Positions 36,311 through 44,990 of a stretch of 64,000 nt of DNA are shown here, in pieces; position 1 is the stretch's first letter, and each line of letters starts with the position of its first letter. The stretch comes from Roseomonas alba. Its GTDB lineage: Bacteria > Pseudomonadota > Alphaproteobacteria > Acetobacterales > Acetobacteraceae. Below the pieces are notes generated by a model. That model made no database searches, had not been told where the DNA came from, and saw only the letters and a list, made by a program, of their open reading frames with translations. Location: NCBI RefSeq assembly GCF_019430885.1, contig NZ_JAHYBZ010000008.1, forward strand, positions 288,876-352,875, in the 5' to 3' direction. The translations under genes and the position numbers were made by a program.

Positions 36311-36331
36311 GCAAATGACACTCAGTCGCAA
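36311..36331 (-). promoter_or_regulatory. Putative Fur-like operator of the imelysin operon
   Basis: On the minus strand the site reads GCGACTGA-GTG-TCATTTGC after TT, an imperfect 8-3-8 inverted repeat with six of eight positions paired. By hand it matches 11 of 19 positions of the enterobacterial Fur consensus. It lies in the 97-bp gap between the histidine-kinase stop and the imelysin start. A related sequence precedes exbB at 61654. Confidence 0.5.
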
Positions 36332-36364
36332 ACATGACAGCGGCTTCAGGAACGTGTGCAGGCG

Positions 36365-38623
36365 TCACCGCCGCCGCGCCAGCGCCGTCTGCAGCCCCAC
36401 CATCTGTGCCGCGCCGCGCCCGCGGCGCGCCAGGGCGTTGATGCGCGTCAACACGACATCGAAGTCATAGGGCTTGCTGATGAGGTCGAAACCGCCCGCG
36501 CCGCCATGCTTGTCCAGCGCCTCGGCCGCATAGCCGGAGGCCAGCAGTACGCCGATACCCGGCCGCAGCTTGCGGGATTCGCGCGCGAGGTCCACGCCGC
36601 TCATCCCGCCCGGCATCACGACGTCCGAGAAGAGGATGTCGACGGCCACGCCTTCGCGAAGCAGTTGCAGCGCCGTCGGACCGTCCGGCGCGGCGAGGAC
36701 GGAGAAGCCGGCATCCATCAGCATCTCCACCGCCACGGCACGCACGGCGGGCTCGTCCTCCACCACCAGCACGGAGACGCCTTCGCCCGACACCTGCGCC
36801 GCACCGGCCGCGGCGGCGGCGGCGGCGGCGCGATTGGCCGCGGCCTCGATCTCCGACCCCAGCGGCAGGTACAGCGTGACGGTGGTGCCGCGCCGCGGGG
36901 TCGACTGGATCGCGACATGCCCGCCGATCTGGCGCACGAAGCCGAAGACTTGCGACAGGCCGAGCCCCGTGCCGTGCCCGTCCTTCTTCGTGGTGAAGAA
37001 GGGCTCGAAGGCCCGATCGCGGACGTCGGCCGGCATACCCTCACCGGTGTCGCGCACCTCGATGGCGACATAGGGGCCGGGCTGCGCTTCCAGATTGCCC
37101 GCCAGCGCCTGTTCCTGCAGCCAGGCGCGGCGGGTCACGATGCGGATGGCGCCGCCGCGCGGCATGGCATCCCGCGCGTTGATGGCGAGGTTCAGCAGGG
37201 CCGCTTCGAGCTGCGCGGCATCGGCGCGGCAGGGCGGCAGGCGATGGTCCAGCGACAGTTCCAGTGAGACGGATTCGTCAAGGGCCCGGCGCAGCAGTGG
37301 TCGGAAATCCTGCACCAGCGCATTGGCGTCGACGGTTGCCAGCACCAGGGGCTGGCGACGCGCAAAAGCCAGCAGGCTGGCGTTGAGCCGCGCCCCGCGA
37401 TCTACAGCCGCGACCGCCGCGCTCAGCAGGCGCCGCGTGCGTTCATCCGTGCGTGCCCCGAGATGGCGTTCGAGCGCCCGCACCGTGCCGAGGATGGCCG
37501 TCAGCAGGTTGTTGAAGTCGTGCGCGACGCCGCCGGTCAGCCGGCCGAGGCCCTCCATGCGCTGAGCGGCGCGCAGCCCTTCCTCGGCAGCCTCGCGCCG
37601 CGCGATCTCGGCCCGCAGATCCGCCGCATTGGCCTCCAGCCGCGCCAGGGTCTGCTGGTCGCGCAGCACGCGGCGCCGGCCGGTGACCGCGAGCAACGCC
37701 AGCAGCAATCCCGCGCCGAGGCAGATGATCCCGCTCACCGCCAGGGAGGCGAGGGCCATCCGCTGCTCGATCCGCGCCGGCACCGTATAGACGATGCGTA
37801 GCGGCAGATCGCCCACCCGGCGCCAGAGGATGAGCTGCGCTTGCCCGTCATGGAACGGGTCGCCGGTCAGGGGCCGCGCCTGGCGGTCGCGGCTGCCGAA
37901 GGCGCGCAGCAGTGGATCGCCCGGCTCCAACGCCGCCGGCATCGCCGGGCTGGCATCCTGGCGCAGCAGGACGGCGCCGTCGTCGCGCAGAAGGGCGAAG
38001 CGGCCGCCCGGCTGGTTGGCGGCGCGCTGCCAGGCTTCGAGCAGAGCATCAGCGCGTAGCGTAACGAGCAGGGCGCCGTCGAAGGGCCGGCCATCCGCCG
38101 CGCGGCTGCGGCCGATCAGGATGTTGCCCTCCTGACCGCGCAGCTCGGCCGGAGCGGGTTCGAAGCTGATCCCGCGTCGGCCTTCCCGCGCGACGCGCAG
38201 GGCGTCGAGCGCGCCGGTATCGAGGCCTGGTGGCGGATCGGCCCCGCTCGCCACGGCGATGCGCCCATCCGGGCGTACCAGGGCAAGGCTGGCGACAGCG
38301 GCGGCCTGGGAGGCCTTGATGTGGTTCAGATCGGCCTGCACGGCCGCCCGCCGGGACTGGATCTGCGCCCAAGTCAGGCTGCCCGTGGCGTCCTCCGCCC
38401 GGTCAAGCGCGAGGAGACCGCTGTCGAACAGGCGCAGCGTCTGCTCGCGCGCCAGCATGGTGGCGATCGCGCCCTGTTCCTGCAGATTCTCGCGGCGCGT
38501 CTCGGTGTCCTGGCGGATCAGGAAAATGAAGAGCAGCGCAGGCAGGACGACGGCCGCGATCAACACGACGCCAGGCCGCGTCGACCGTTCACCCAATCGC
38601 GTCGTGATGGGTCGGTTGACCAC
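36365..38623 (-). CDS. Hybrid sensor histidine kinase with receiver domain
   Basis: A 752-residue membrane kinase. Order: membrane segment at about 19-36, a periplasmic sensor (about 40-285, Cache-like by layout), second membrane segment (about 291-314), a helical linker, HisKA dimerisation with phospho-acceptor His368 in GGVAHDFNNLLTAI, and HATPase with NLAINARDAM (N box), VRDTGEGMPADV (G1) and GHGTGLGLSQVFGFV (G2). An Ala-rich hinge leads to a C-terminal receiver with phospho-acceptor Asp667 in FSDVVMPGGMSG and the conserved lysine in ISKPYD. H-D-F-N-N marks the subgroup often ending a phosphorelay. No separate response regulator is adjacent. The signal is unknown; proximity to the iron operon may be chance. 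Confidence 0.93.
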   Translation of the reverse strand: MVNRPITTRLGERSTRPGVVLIAAVVLPALLFIFLIRQDTETRRENLQEQGAIATMLAREQTLRLFDSGLLALDRAEDATGSLTWAQIQSRRAAVQADLNHIKASQAAAVASLALVRPDGRIAVASGADPPPGLDTGALDALRVAREGRRGISFEPAPAELRGQEGNILIGRSRAADGRPFDGALLVTLRADALLEAWQRAANQPGGRFALLRDDGAVLLRQDASPAMPAALEPGDPLLRAFGSRDRQARPLTGDPFHDGQAQLILWRRVGDLPLRIVYTVPARIEQRMALASLAVSGIICLGAGLLLALLAVTGRRRVLRDQQTLARLEANAADLRAEIARREAAEEGLRAAQRMEGLGRLTGGVAHDFNNLLTAILGTVRALERHLGARTDERTRRLLSAAVAAVDRGARLNASLLAFARRQPLVLATVDANALVQDFRPLLRRALDESVSLELSLDHRLPPCRADAAQLEAALLNLAINARDAMPRGGAIRIVTRRAWLQEQALAGNLEAQPGPYVAIEVRDTGEGMPADVRDRAFEPFFTTKKDGHGTGLGLSQVFGFVRQIGGHVAIQSTPRRGTTVTLYLPLGSEIEAAANRAAAAAAAAGAAQVSGEGVSVLVVEDEPAVRAVAVEMLMDAGFSVLAAPDGPTALQLLREGVAVDILFSDVVMPGGMSGVDLARESRKLRPGIGVLLASGYAAEALDKHGGAGGFDLISKPYDFDVVLTRINALARRGRGAAQMVGLQTALARRR

Positions 38624-38747
38624 CCCAACCTGTTCCTCAGCCCCTGCCCGGCATGGCCCGATGCCATGCCGCGCTGCGCCCCTGCGCTCCCCTGAAAGCG
38701 GTTCAGTATGACACGAAACTGCATCAAGAGCAGGTGAAGGCGGCGGA

Positions 38748-39965
38748 CTATTCCGCGGGCAGCGCCTCGAGCTGGCGCTGACGGCGCAGGCGCCATTCCT
38801 GTGCCAGCGCCATTGCTACCGTGACGAGCATGACGGCGGCACTGACTGTAAAAACCAGGCTGGTCCGGCCACTGTCCAACAACCATCCAAAGAGCGGAGG
38901 CGCGATCATCCCGCCAAGGTTGAGACCTGTCGAGACGATGCCGAAGGCGGCGCCCGCCTGGCCCGGCGGCGCGGCGGCACGCACAAGCATGTCACGGGAC
39001 GGCATGATCATGCCCGAGAGGAACCCGGATGCCGCCATGACCGTCATGAGGGCGACCCCCGGCAGCCCGCCATGCCCCGCCAGCAGCAGGAGCATCGCCG
39101 AGGAGCCGAATCCGACCGCCGCGACCAGCCCGTGATTGCGCGTGCGATCGGCGATCGCCCCGCCGGCGAGCACCCCCATGGCACTCGCGAACAGGAAGGC
39201 AGTCAGCGCCGCATTGGCGAGGGTCAGCGACAGGCCGCGCCCATCCACCCAGGCGGCGACGGCGAAGCTCTGGATGCCGCTGTTCGAGATGGCGAGGGTG
39301 AGGAAGAAGGCCGCCATGGCCAGCACCGCGGGCGACAGCACCGAGCGCGGGGCCGAACCCCCCGCCGCGGCGGGACGCGCGACAGGCCTCGGGGCGGTCT
39401 CCGTGGCGCGGGAGACCAGCAGGGGCAGCGCGGCGATGGGCCCGAGCACCCCCGCCGCGACCAGTGCCGCCCCGGTACCGAGCCACGCCGCCATGCCGAG
39501 CATCAGGCCCGGCGCGATGGCCCCACCCAGGAAGCCCGCGAAGGTATGGATGGAAAAAGCGCGGCCGACGCGCTGTTCCGCCATCGTCGAACCCAGGATG
39601 GCGTAGTCGGCCGGGTGATAGACGCTGTTGGCGAGCCCGGCCATGACCGCGGCGGCGATCAGCCAGGCATAGGTTCCGGTCAGCCCCGCCAGCACGAAGG
39701 CGCAACCGCCGAGCAGCAGCGCCGCGATCAGCATCCGTCGCGGCCCCGCGCGATCGACGACGAAGCCCATCGGCGCCTGGGTCAGGGCCGAGACCACGTT
39801 GAAGACGGTCAGCACCAGGCCGAGCTCGACATAGCCGACCTGCATCTGGTCCCGCAGCAGCGGAAACAGCGGCGCCAGGGTCAGGACATGGACGTGGCTG
39901 ACGAAATGCGCACCGCAGATCTGGGCAAGCGTCGCCCGCTCGCCGGCCGTCCAGCCCGCAGCCAT
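38748..39965 (-). CDS. MFS transporter
   Basis: A 405-residue major facilitator with about 12 hydrophobic segments. The inter-TM2/3 motif appears as GFVVDRAGPRRMLIAA (G-x-x-x-D-R-x-G-R-R), and the second half repeats it as GGAIADRTRNHGLVAAVG. FLSGMIMPSRDMLVRAAAP is a conserved segment of exporters of this type. The substrate is unknown. It begins 1 bp after the polA stop on the same strand, so it is probably co-transcribed with polA, although no functional tie is known. Confidence 0.9.
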   Translation of the reverse strand: MAAGWTAGERATLAQICGAHFVSHVHVLTLAPLFPLLRDQMQVGYVELGLVLTVFNVVSALTQAPMGFVVDRAGPRRMLIAALLLGGCAFVLAGLTGTYAWLIAAAVMAGLANSVYHPADYAILGSTMAEQRVGRAFSIHTFAGFLGGAIAPGLMLGMAAWLGTGAALVAAGVLGPIAALPLLVSRATETAPRPVARPAAAGGSAPRSVLSPAVLAMAAFFLTLAISNSGIQSFAVAAWVDGRGLSLTLANAALTAFLFASAMGVLAGGAIADRTRNHGLVAAVGFGSSAMLLLLAGHGGLPGVALMTVMAASGFLSGMIMPSRDMLVRAAAPPGQAGAAFGIVSTGLNLGGMIAPPLFGWLLDSGRTSLVFTVSAAVMLVTVAMALAQEWRLRRQRQLEALPAE

Positions 39966-39966
39966 G

Positions 39967-42855
39967 TCAGTGCGCCTCGGCCCAGGACTGCCCGGTGCCG
40001 ACTTCGACCGAGAGCGGCACGCGGAGCTTGGCGACGGATTCCATGATGTCCTTCACCAGGGCTGAGGTCGCCTCGACCTCGGCCGCCGGCACCTCGAAGA
40101 CCAGTTCGTCATGTACCTGCAGCAGCATGCGCGCCGTGAGGCCGGAGTGCTTCAGCGCGCGCGGCAGGCGGACCATGGCGCGCTTGATGATCTCGGCAGC
40201 ACCCCCCTGGAAGGGAGCGTTGATGGCGGCGCGCTCGGCACCGGCACGCCGCACCGGGTCCTTGGCCGCGATGTCCGGGATCCACAGCTTGCGGCCGAAG
40301 GGGGTGCGGACGAAGCCGTTGGTCCGGGCTTCCTCCTTGCAGCGTTCCATCTCCTGCCGGATGCCGGGGTATTGGGCGAAATAGGCCTCGATGATCGACC
40401 GGCCCTCGGCGGGCGGGATGCCGAGCCGGCCGGCGAGGCCGAAGGCAGACATGCCGTAGATGATGCCGAAATTGATGGTTTTGGCGCGGCGCCGCGCCTC
40501 CTTGTCCACCTTGCCGGGGTCGAGGTGGAAGATCTCCGCGGCCGTCCGGGCGTGGATGTCCTCGCCATGCGCGAAGGCCTCGCGCAGGGTGGGGACCTCG
40601 GCGAGATGGGCCAGCAGCCGCAGTTCGATCTGGCTGTAGTCGGCCGAGAGGATGACATTGCCGGGTTCGGCGACGAAGGCGCGGCGGATGCGCAGGCCCT
40701 CTTCCGACCGCACCGGAATGTTCTGCAGGTTCGGGTCGTTCGAGGACAGCCGGCCCGTGCTGGTCCCCGCCATGCCGTAGGAGGTGTGCACGCGCCGATC
40801 GACCGGATCGATCTGCGCGGCGAGCGCCTCGACATAAGTCGATTTCAGCTTGGCCAATTGCCGCCAGTCGAGCACGCGGGCGGCGAGTTCCACGCCCTGC
40901 CCCGACAGATCCTCCAGCACCGAGGCATCGGTCGAATAGGCGCCGGTCTTGCCCTTGCGCCCACCCGTCAGCTTCATCTCGTCGAACAGGATCTCACCGA
41001 GCTGCTTCGGCGAGCCGACATTGAACTCGCGCCCGGCCAGGGCATGGATCTGCTTCTCCAGCACCGCGAGGCGGGTCGCGAAATCCTCGCCGATGCGGGC
41101 GAGTTCCGCGCCGTCCACCTTGATGCCGGCGGACTCCATGTCGCGCAGGACGGCGACCATGCGGCGCTCGACCTGTTCATAGAGCGCGAGGGCAGTCTCC
41201 TCGCGCAGCCGCGGCTTCAGCAGCAGCCACAGGCGGAGCGTGACGTCGGCGTCCTCCGCCGCATAGGCGGTCGCCTTGTCGAGCGGCACCTGGCCGAACG
41301 GGATGCGCGCCTTGCCGGTGCCGGTGACCGTGTCGAACTTGATGGGCGCGTGGTTGAGGTAAAGGACGGACAGCTCATCCATGCCCTGCCCGTGCTTCCC
41401 CGCCGTCATGGCGTAGGAGATCATCATCGTGTCGTCGACCGGCGCGACGGCGGTGAAGCCGCCATTCTCCTCCCGCGCGAAGACCTCCAGGTCGTATTTC
41501 GCGTGCTGGAACACCTTCAGCACGGTGGGGTCTTCCAGCAGTGGCCGCAACAGGGCGAAGGCACGTTCGGGGGCGATCTGCTCAGGCGCCGGGCCGGTCA
41601 GCATGTCGACCTCCCCGCCATGGCGGATCGGGACATAGCAGGCCCTGCCCGGGGCGGTGGCGAGCGAGAAGCCCACCATCTTTGCGCGCCGCGCATCGAG
41701 GCTGTCGGTCTCGGTATCGATGCCGATCACGCCGGCGGCCAGGCAATCCGCGATCCAGCGGGCCAGGGCTTCTTCCGTGGTGACGGTCTCATAACCCTCG
41801 AAGGGCACGGCGAGGTCGGGCGCCGCCGGGCCGGGGGCCGGAGCATGCGTTACGGCATGATGGGTCCCGCCGCGGCGCGAGGGCTCGGCGCCGTCCCCCA
41901 GCTTGCCCATGCGGGCGAGGATGGAGCGGAAGCCCATCGCCCTGAGGAAGGCTTCCAGCCGGCCATCGGCCGGCGGCCGCGCGGCCATGTCCGCGATCGG
42001 GCAGGGCAGCGGCGCGGCATCGTCCAGCGTCACCAGCCGCTTCGAGATGCGCGCCTTCTCGGCATTCTCGATCAGCGCCTCGCGGCGCTTGGGCTGCTTG
42101 ATCTTCTCCGCATTGGCGAGCAGCGATTCCAGGTCGCCATATTCGGTGATGAGCTGCGCCGCGGTCTTGATCCCGATGCCCGGCACGCCGGGGACATTGT
42201 CCGTGGAATCGCCGGCGAGAGCCTGGACCTCGATCACCTTGTCCGGGGTGACGCCGAACTTCTCCATCACCTCGGGCTCGCGGATCGGCTTCTGCTTGAT
42301 CGGGTCGAGAAGCTGCACCCCCGGCCGGACCAACTGCATCAGGTCCTTGTCCGAGGAGACGATGGTCACCTGGCCCGGCCCCTCCGCCAGGTAGGCCTTG
42401 GCATAGGCCGCGATCAGGTCATCCGCCTCGAAGCCTTCGAGCTGCGCGCGGCACACGCCCAGTGCATCCGTCGCGTCGCGGATCAGCGCGAATTGCGGGA
42501 TCAGGTCCTCGGGCGGGTCGGGGCGGTGCGCCTTGTATTCGGGGTAGATCTCGTTGCGGAAATTCAGCCGCGCGGCATCGAAGACCACGGCAATGTGGCT
42601 CGCCGCATGCCGGGTGAGGAACTGGGACAGCATGGTGGTGAAGCCATAGACGGCATTCACCGGCACGCCTTCCGGGTTCGTCATCGGCGGCAGCGCGTGA
42701 TAGGCGCGGAAGATGTAGCCCGAGCCATCCACCAGGATCAGGTGGCGCTCGCCCGGCTTCACCTCGGGCAAGGCTTCCGAGGCGGCGGTCGCCTCGGCCA
42801 TCGCGGCACCCCTCGGCCGGCCGGCCTCGGGGGCGCGGGATTCGTCAGTGCCCAT
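39967..42855 (-). CDS. polA: DNA polymerase I
   Basis: DNA repair and Okazaki-fragment polymerase. Three domains are intact. The 5'-3' exonuclease (about 36-310) has LILVDGSGYIFRAYHALPP, VFDAARLNFRNEIYPEYKAHR and VSSDKDLMQLV. The 3'-5' exonuclease (about 350-545) has its acidic motif in GVIGIDTETDSLD (D-x-E), so proofreading looks functional. The polymerase (about 580-962) has LSADYSQIELRLLAHL (motif A), RRRAKTINFGIIYGMS (motif B) and LLQVHDELVFEVP (motif C). The ATG at 42855 overlaps the upstream zinc-finger stop by 11 bp; an internal ATG at 42801 with GAGGGG upstream is a good alternative. 962 residues is slightly longer than E. coli PolA. Confidence 0.97.
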   Translation of the reverse strand: MGTDESRAPEAGRPRGAAMAEATAASEALPEVKPGERHLILVDGSGYIFRAYHALPPMTNPEGVPVNAVYGFTTMLSQFLTRHAASHIAVVFDAARLNFRNEIYPEYKAHRPDPPEDLIPQFALIRDATDALGVCRAQLEGFEADDLIAAYAKAYLAEGPGQVTIVSSDKDLMQLVRPGVQLLDPIKQKPIREPEVMEKFGVTPDKVIEVQALAGDSTDNVPGVPGIGIKTAAQLITEYGDLESLLANAEKIKQPKRREALIENAEKARISKRLVTLDDAAPLPCPIADMAARPPADGRLEAFLRAMGFRSILARMGKLGDGAEPSRRGGTHHAVTHAPAPGPAAPDLAVPFEGYETVTTEEALARWIADCLAAGVIGIDTETDSLDARRAKMVGFSLATAPGRACYVPIRHGGEVDMLTGPAPEQIAPERAFALLRPLLEDPTVLKVFQHAKYDLEVFAREENGGFTAVAPVDDTMMISYAMTAGKHGQGMDELSVLYLNHAPIKFDTVTGTGKARIPFGQVPLDKATAYAAEDADVTLRLWLLLKPRLREETALALYEQVERRMVAVLRDMESAGIKVDGAELARIGEDFATRLAVLEKQIHALAGREFNVGSPKQLGEILFDEMKLTGGRKGKTGAYSTDASVLEDLSGQGVELAARVLDWRQLAKLKSTYVEALAAQIDPVDRRVHTSYGMAGTSTGRLSSNDPNLQNIPVRSEEGLRIRRAFVAEPGNVILSADYSQIELRLLAHLAEVPTLREAFAHGEDIHARTAAEIFHLDPGKVDKEARRRAKTINFGIIYGMSAFGLAGRLGIPPAEGRSIIEAYFAQYPGIRQEMERCKEEARTNGFVRTPFGRKLWIPDIAAKDPVRRAGAERAAINAPFQGGAAEIIKRAMVRLPRALKHSGLTARMLLQVHDELVFEVPAAEVEATSALVKDIMESVAKLRVPLSVEVGTGQSWAEAH

Positions 42856-43072
42856 GGTCCTCGCCTGCGCCCTCAGCGAGGACGTAGGTGATCGAGCAAT
42901 AAGGGCAAGTCACCTCACGATCCGTGATGGTCAGCCAGATACGCGGATGGCCGAGCGCGCCGGCGACATCCCCGTCGCAGGGCACCTTGCGGGCATGCAC
43001 TTCGACACGCTGCTCGGGCGTCACGCCCTCCACGAGGTGGGGGGTATATCCGGTCATCAGGGGATCGCGCAT
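42845..43072 (-). CDS. CHCC zinc-finger domain protein
   Basis: A 75-residue protein of the zf-CHCC family, related to the NDUFS6/complex I 13-kDa subunit zinc domain. Zinc ligands: Cys in RKVPCDGD, His in GALGHPRIWL and the pair in VTCPYCSITYVL, giving C...H...C-x-x-C. Start ATG at 43072 (MRDPLMTGYTP). It lies immediately upstream of polA with an 11-bp overlap. It may serve as an accessory or complex I assembly factor; this is family-level inference. Confidence 0.88.
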   Translation of the reverse strand: MRDPLMTGYTPHLVEGVTPEQRVEVHARKVPCDGDVAGALGHPRIWLTITDREVTCPYCSITYVLAEGAGEDHGH

Positions 43073-43201
43073 GACTGGCCTCAGTTTCTTCGGCGGCCAG
43101 CATAGGCGGGACGGCAGCGGGGGGCCAGAGAGGGGGTTCGGCCCTGTCTGGACCACAGGCCGCGACGCCCGCTGGTGGCCCCGGTGTTTCGACTGTCGCA
43201 G

Positions 43202-43492
43202 TTGGAGGGGTTCAGCCCCTCCAAACCACCCAGCCACCTGGACCGCAGTCTTTTGGCGCTGGGCAAGGACAGCCGCACTGCCCCCGCCAAACGCCCTGCG
43301 TGCGCGGCAGCGGGTTTCGGCGTGGTGCCGGCAATGGACACGGGCCGAAGCAACGCCGTGGCCCGCCTTGGCGCACAGACCGCGCCATGAGGGCTGCGAC
43401 GTCCCGTAGCGCCCGGTGCCAATGGCCTGCGGTCCAGGATGCCCAGCATCCTGGCGGGGAGAGGCTTGGAGAGGGGCGGCGCCCCTCTCCAA
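43202..43492. repeat. Family-1 repeat, head-to-head chimera (copy 8)
   Basis: The 43073-43509 gap has no gene. Left part in reverse orientation: TTGGAGGGG-TTCA-CCCCTCCAA-type hairpin (43202-43224), AACCACCCAGCCACC, TGGACCGCAGTCTTTTGGCG. Right part in forward orientation: CCTGCGGTCCAGGATGCC, CAGCATCCTGGCGGGGAG, and hairpin GGAGAGGGGC..GCCCCTCTCC (to 43492). Both outer ends are therefore the same end of the element, unlike other copies. Confidence 0.8.
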
Positions 43493-43509
43493 CGCAACCA
43501 CCCCGAACG

Positions 43510-44349
43510 TCAGCCCTTCAAATCCACGGCATGGTCAGCGGCATAGGTCGCCAGCGACCGCGGCGCGTGGTCGGTGAGCGTTTCGACGTCGCCCGTCACC
43601 GCCGCCGTCCAGCCTTCCCGCACCGGGTGGAAGATCGTCGCCAGGAACCGTGCATAGACCTCCGGCACGCCGGCGCCGGTCAGCATGGCGACGAAGGCGG
43701 CGTCGTCCGTGGCTTCATAGTCCACGGGACGCCCGACGACCTTGGCCAGGATCTTCGCTGCATCGGCGTAGCCGAGCGCCTCCGGCCCCGTCAGGTTGAA
43801 GGCGCGGCCGTCGAAACGGTCGGTTGTCAGCGCCGCCGCGGCGCTCTCGGCGATATCGCGCGCGTCGATGAAGCTCGACTTGCCCTCGCCCGCGGGCAAA
43901 GCGATGCGGCCATGGTCCAGGCCCGGCTTCCAGAAGGTGTGGAAATTGTCGGCGAACCAGTTGGGGCGGAGGATGACGAAGGGCGTGCCCGATGTTTCCA
44001 GGGCGATCTCCACCTGGCGATAGGGGATAGCGTCGTCCGCATCGGCGCCAAGCACACTCTGCAGCACCACCTTCACCTTGCGGGCCGCAGCGGCGGCAAT
44101 GACGGGCAGCAGCAGGTCGGTGATCGCCACATTGCCGGTGGGCAGCAGGACGAAGGCGCGGTCCACGCCGTCGAAGGCCGGGCCGAAGGTGGCCGGGTCG
44201 GCATAGTCGAATACCACGCCTTCGGCGCCATCCACCGGCCTGCCGGATCGCGAGGCGGCCTTCACCGCCGCCCCCTTCGCCAGAAGTGCCTGCACCAGTG
44301 GGCGCCCGACATGGCCCGTGGCGCCCAGGACCAGGATCTTGCCTGCCAT
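43510..44349 (-). CDS. NmrA-like NAD(P)-binding reductase (SDR a5/atypical)
   Basis: A 279-residue Rossmann-fold protein of the NmrA/YtfG (quinone reductase-like) group. KILVLGATGHVGRPLVQALLAKGA is the G-x-x-G-x-x-G nucleotide site, AFVLLP and FVILRPNWFADNFHTF are typical of the family, and EALGYADAAKILAKVVGR lies in the C-terminal part. The ATG at 44349 has GGAG at proper spacing, replacing a longer frame. It is divergent from an HxlR regulator with palindromes between them, the classical arrangement for electrophile- or quinone-responsive control. Confidence 0.9.
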   Translation of the reverse strand: MAGKILVLGATGHVGRPLVQALLAKGAAVKAASRSGRPVDGAEGVVFDYADPATFGPAFDGVDRAFVLLPTGNVAITDLLLPVIAAAAARKVKVVLQSVLGADADDAIPYRQVEIALETSGTPFVILRPNWFADNFHTFWKPGLDHGRIALPAGEGKSSFIDARDIAESAAAALTTDRFDGRAFNLTGPEALGYADAAKILAKVVGRPVDYEATDDAAFVAMLTGAGVPEVYARFLATIFHPVREGWTAAVTGDVETLTDHAPRSLATYAADHAVDLKG

Positions 44350-44363
44350 TTCCGTTCTCCTTA

Positions 44364-44378
44364 GTTTCCGATGGAAAC
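44364..44378. promoter_or_regulatory. Candidate HxlR operator near the reductase start
   Basis: Perfect inverted repeat GTTTCC-GAT-GGAAAC, followed at 44382 by another GTTTCC half site. It lies 15-29 bp upstream of the reductase ATG in the divergent region. Winged-helix HxlR dimers typically bind such short palindromes. Confidence 0.5.
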
Positions 44379-44443
44379 CTTGTTTCCCACGGACAGATAC
44401 GCGCCGTTGCGGCGACGCAGAAGAGAGCACTTGCAGGTCACAT

Positions 44444-44461
44444 GGTTCCCTCGGGGAAACC
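44444..44461. promoter_or_regulatory. Second candidate HxlR operator
   Basis: GGTTCCC-TCG-GGGAAACC, an imperfect palindrome sharing the GTTTCC/GGAAAC core with the 44364 site, 24 bp upstream of the HxlR ATG. Suggests autoregulation. Confidence 0.45.
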
Positions 44462-44485
44462 GGCGGCCACGGAGAACGGCACAGG

Positions 44486-44854
44486 ATGGACCAGCCCTAC
44501 GACGTCTATGAGGAGCGTTGCCCGACCCGAATGGTGCTCGACCGCCTGGCCGACAAATGGGCGGTGCTGATTCTCGACCGGCTCGATGCCGGGCCGGTGC
44601 GCTTCAACCATCTGCGGCGCGACATCAGCGGCATCTCGCAGAAGGTGCTGTCGCAGACGCTGAAGAAACTCGAGCGCGACGGACTGGTCTCGCGCGCGGC
44701 CTTCGCCACGGTGCCGGTCACGGTGGAATATGCGCTGACGCCCCTCGGGCAGACGCTGACCGAGACGGTCTCCGCCCTGGCCCATTGGGCGGAGCGCAAC
44801 ATGGCGGCCGTGCTGGCGGCGCAGCGCGCCTATGACGCCGCGCCGCGCGGATAG
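44486..44854 (+). CDS. HxlR-family winged-helix transcriptional regulator
   Basis: A 122-residue single-domain regulator. The N-terminal cysteine in YEERCPTRMVLDRLADKWAVLIL is the conserved C-P position of the family (redox- or electrophile-sensing in several members). The recognition region is RFNHLRRDISGISQKVLSQTLKKLERDGLV, followed by the wing VPVTVEYALTPLGQTL. The ATG at 44486 is preceded by ACAGG. Divergent from the NmrA-like reductase, its probable target. It converges on the Gln-rich gene with a family-2 repeat between. Confidence 0.93.
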   Translation: MDQPYDVYEERCPTRMVLDRLADKWAVLILDRLDAGPVRFNHLRRDISGISQKVLSQTLKKLERDGLVSRAAFATVPVTVEYALTPLGQTLTETVSALAHWAERNMAAVLAAQRAYDAAPRG

Positions 44855-44872
44855 CCTTCAATTGGATCTTCC

Positions 44873-44990
44873 GGCAGCGGGCCGCACCCGGCCACCCAAT
44901 ACCGCATACGGTCGTTGGGTGGGCGGTGGGGGTGCGGACCGGTGTCGGGCGCGGAAACGCGCCGCATGGCGCGTTTCCAGACAGACCCCT
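44873..44990 (+). repeat. Family-2 repeat (copy 2a)
   Basis: Between the convergent HxlR and Gln-rich genes. It contains GGGCCGCACCCGGCCACCC, then AATACCGCATACGGTCG, then GGGTGGGGGTGCGG-type sequence (GGTGGGGGTGCGGACCGGTG), and the right-terminal GGCGCGTTTCCAGACAGACC ending at 44990. That last segment supplies the TAG stop of the Gln-rich gene. The left terminal repeat is missing. Confidence 0.7.

Noticed and set aside
40111..42891. 926-codon open frame antisense to polA
   Set aside because: Same shadow effect; polA motifs A, B and C are unambiguous on the other strand.
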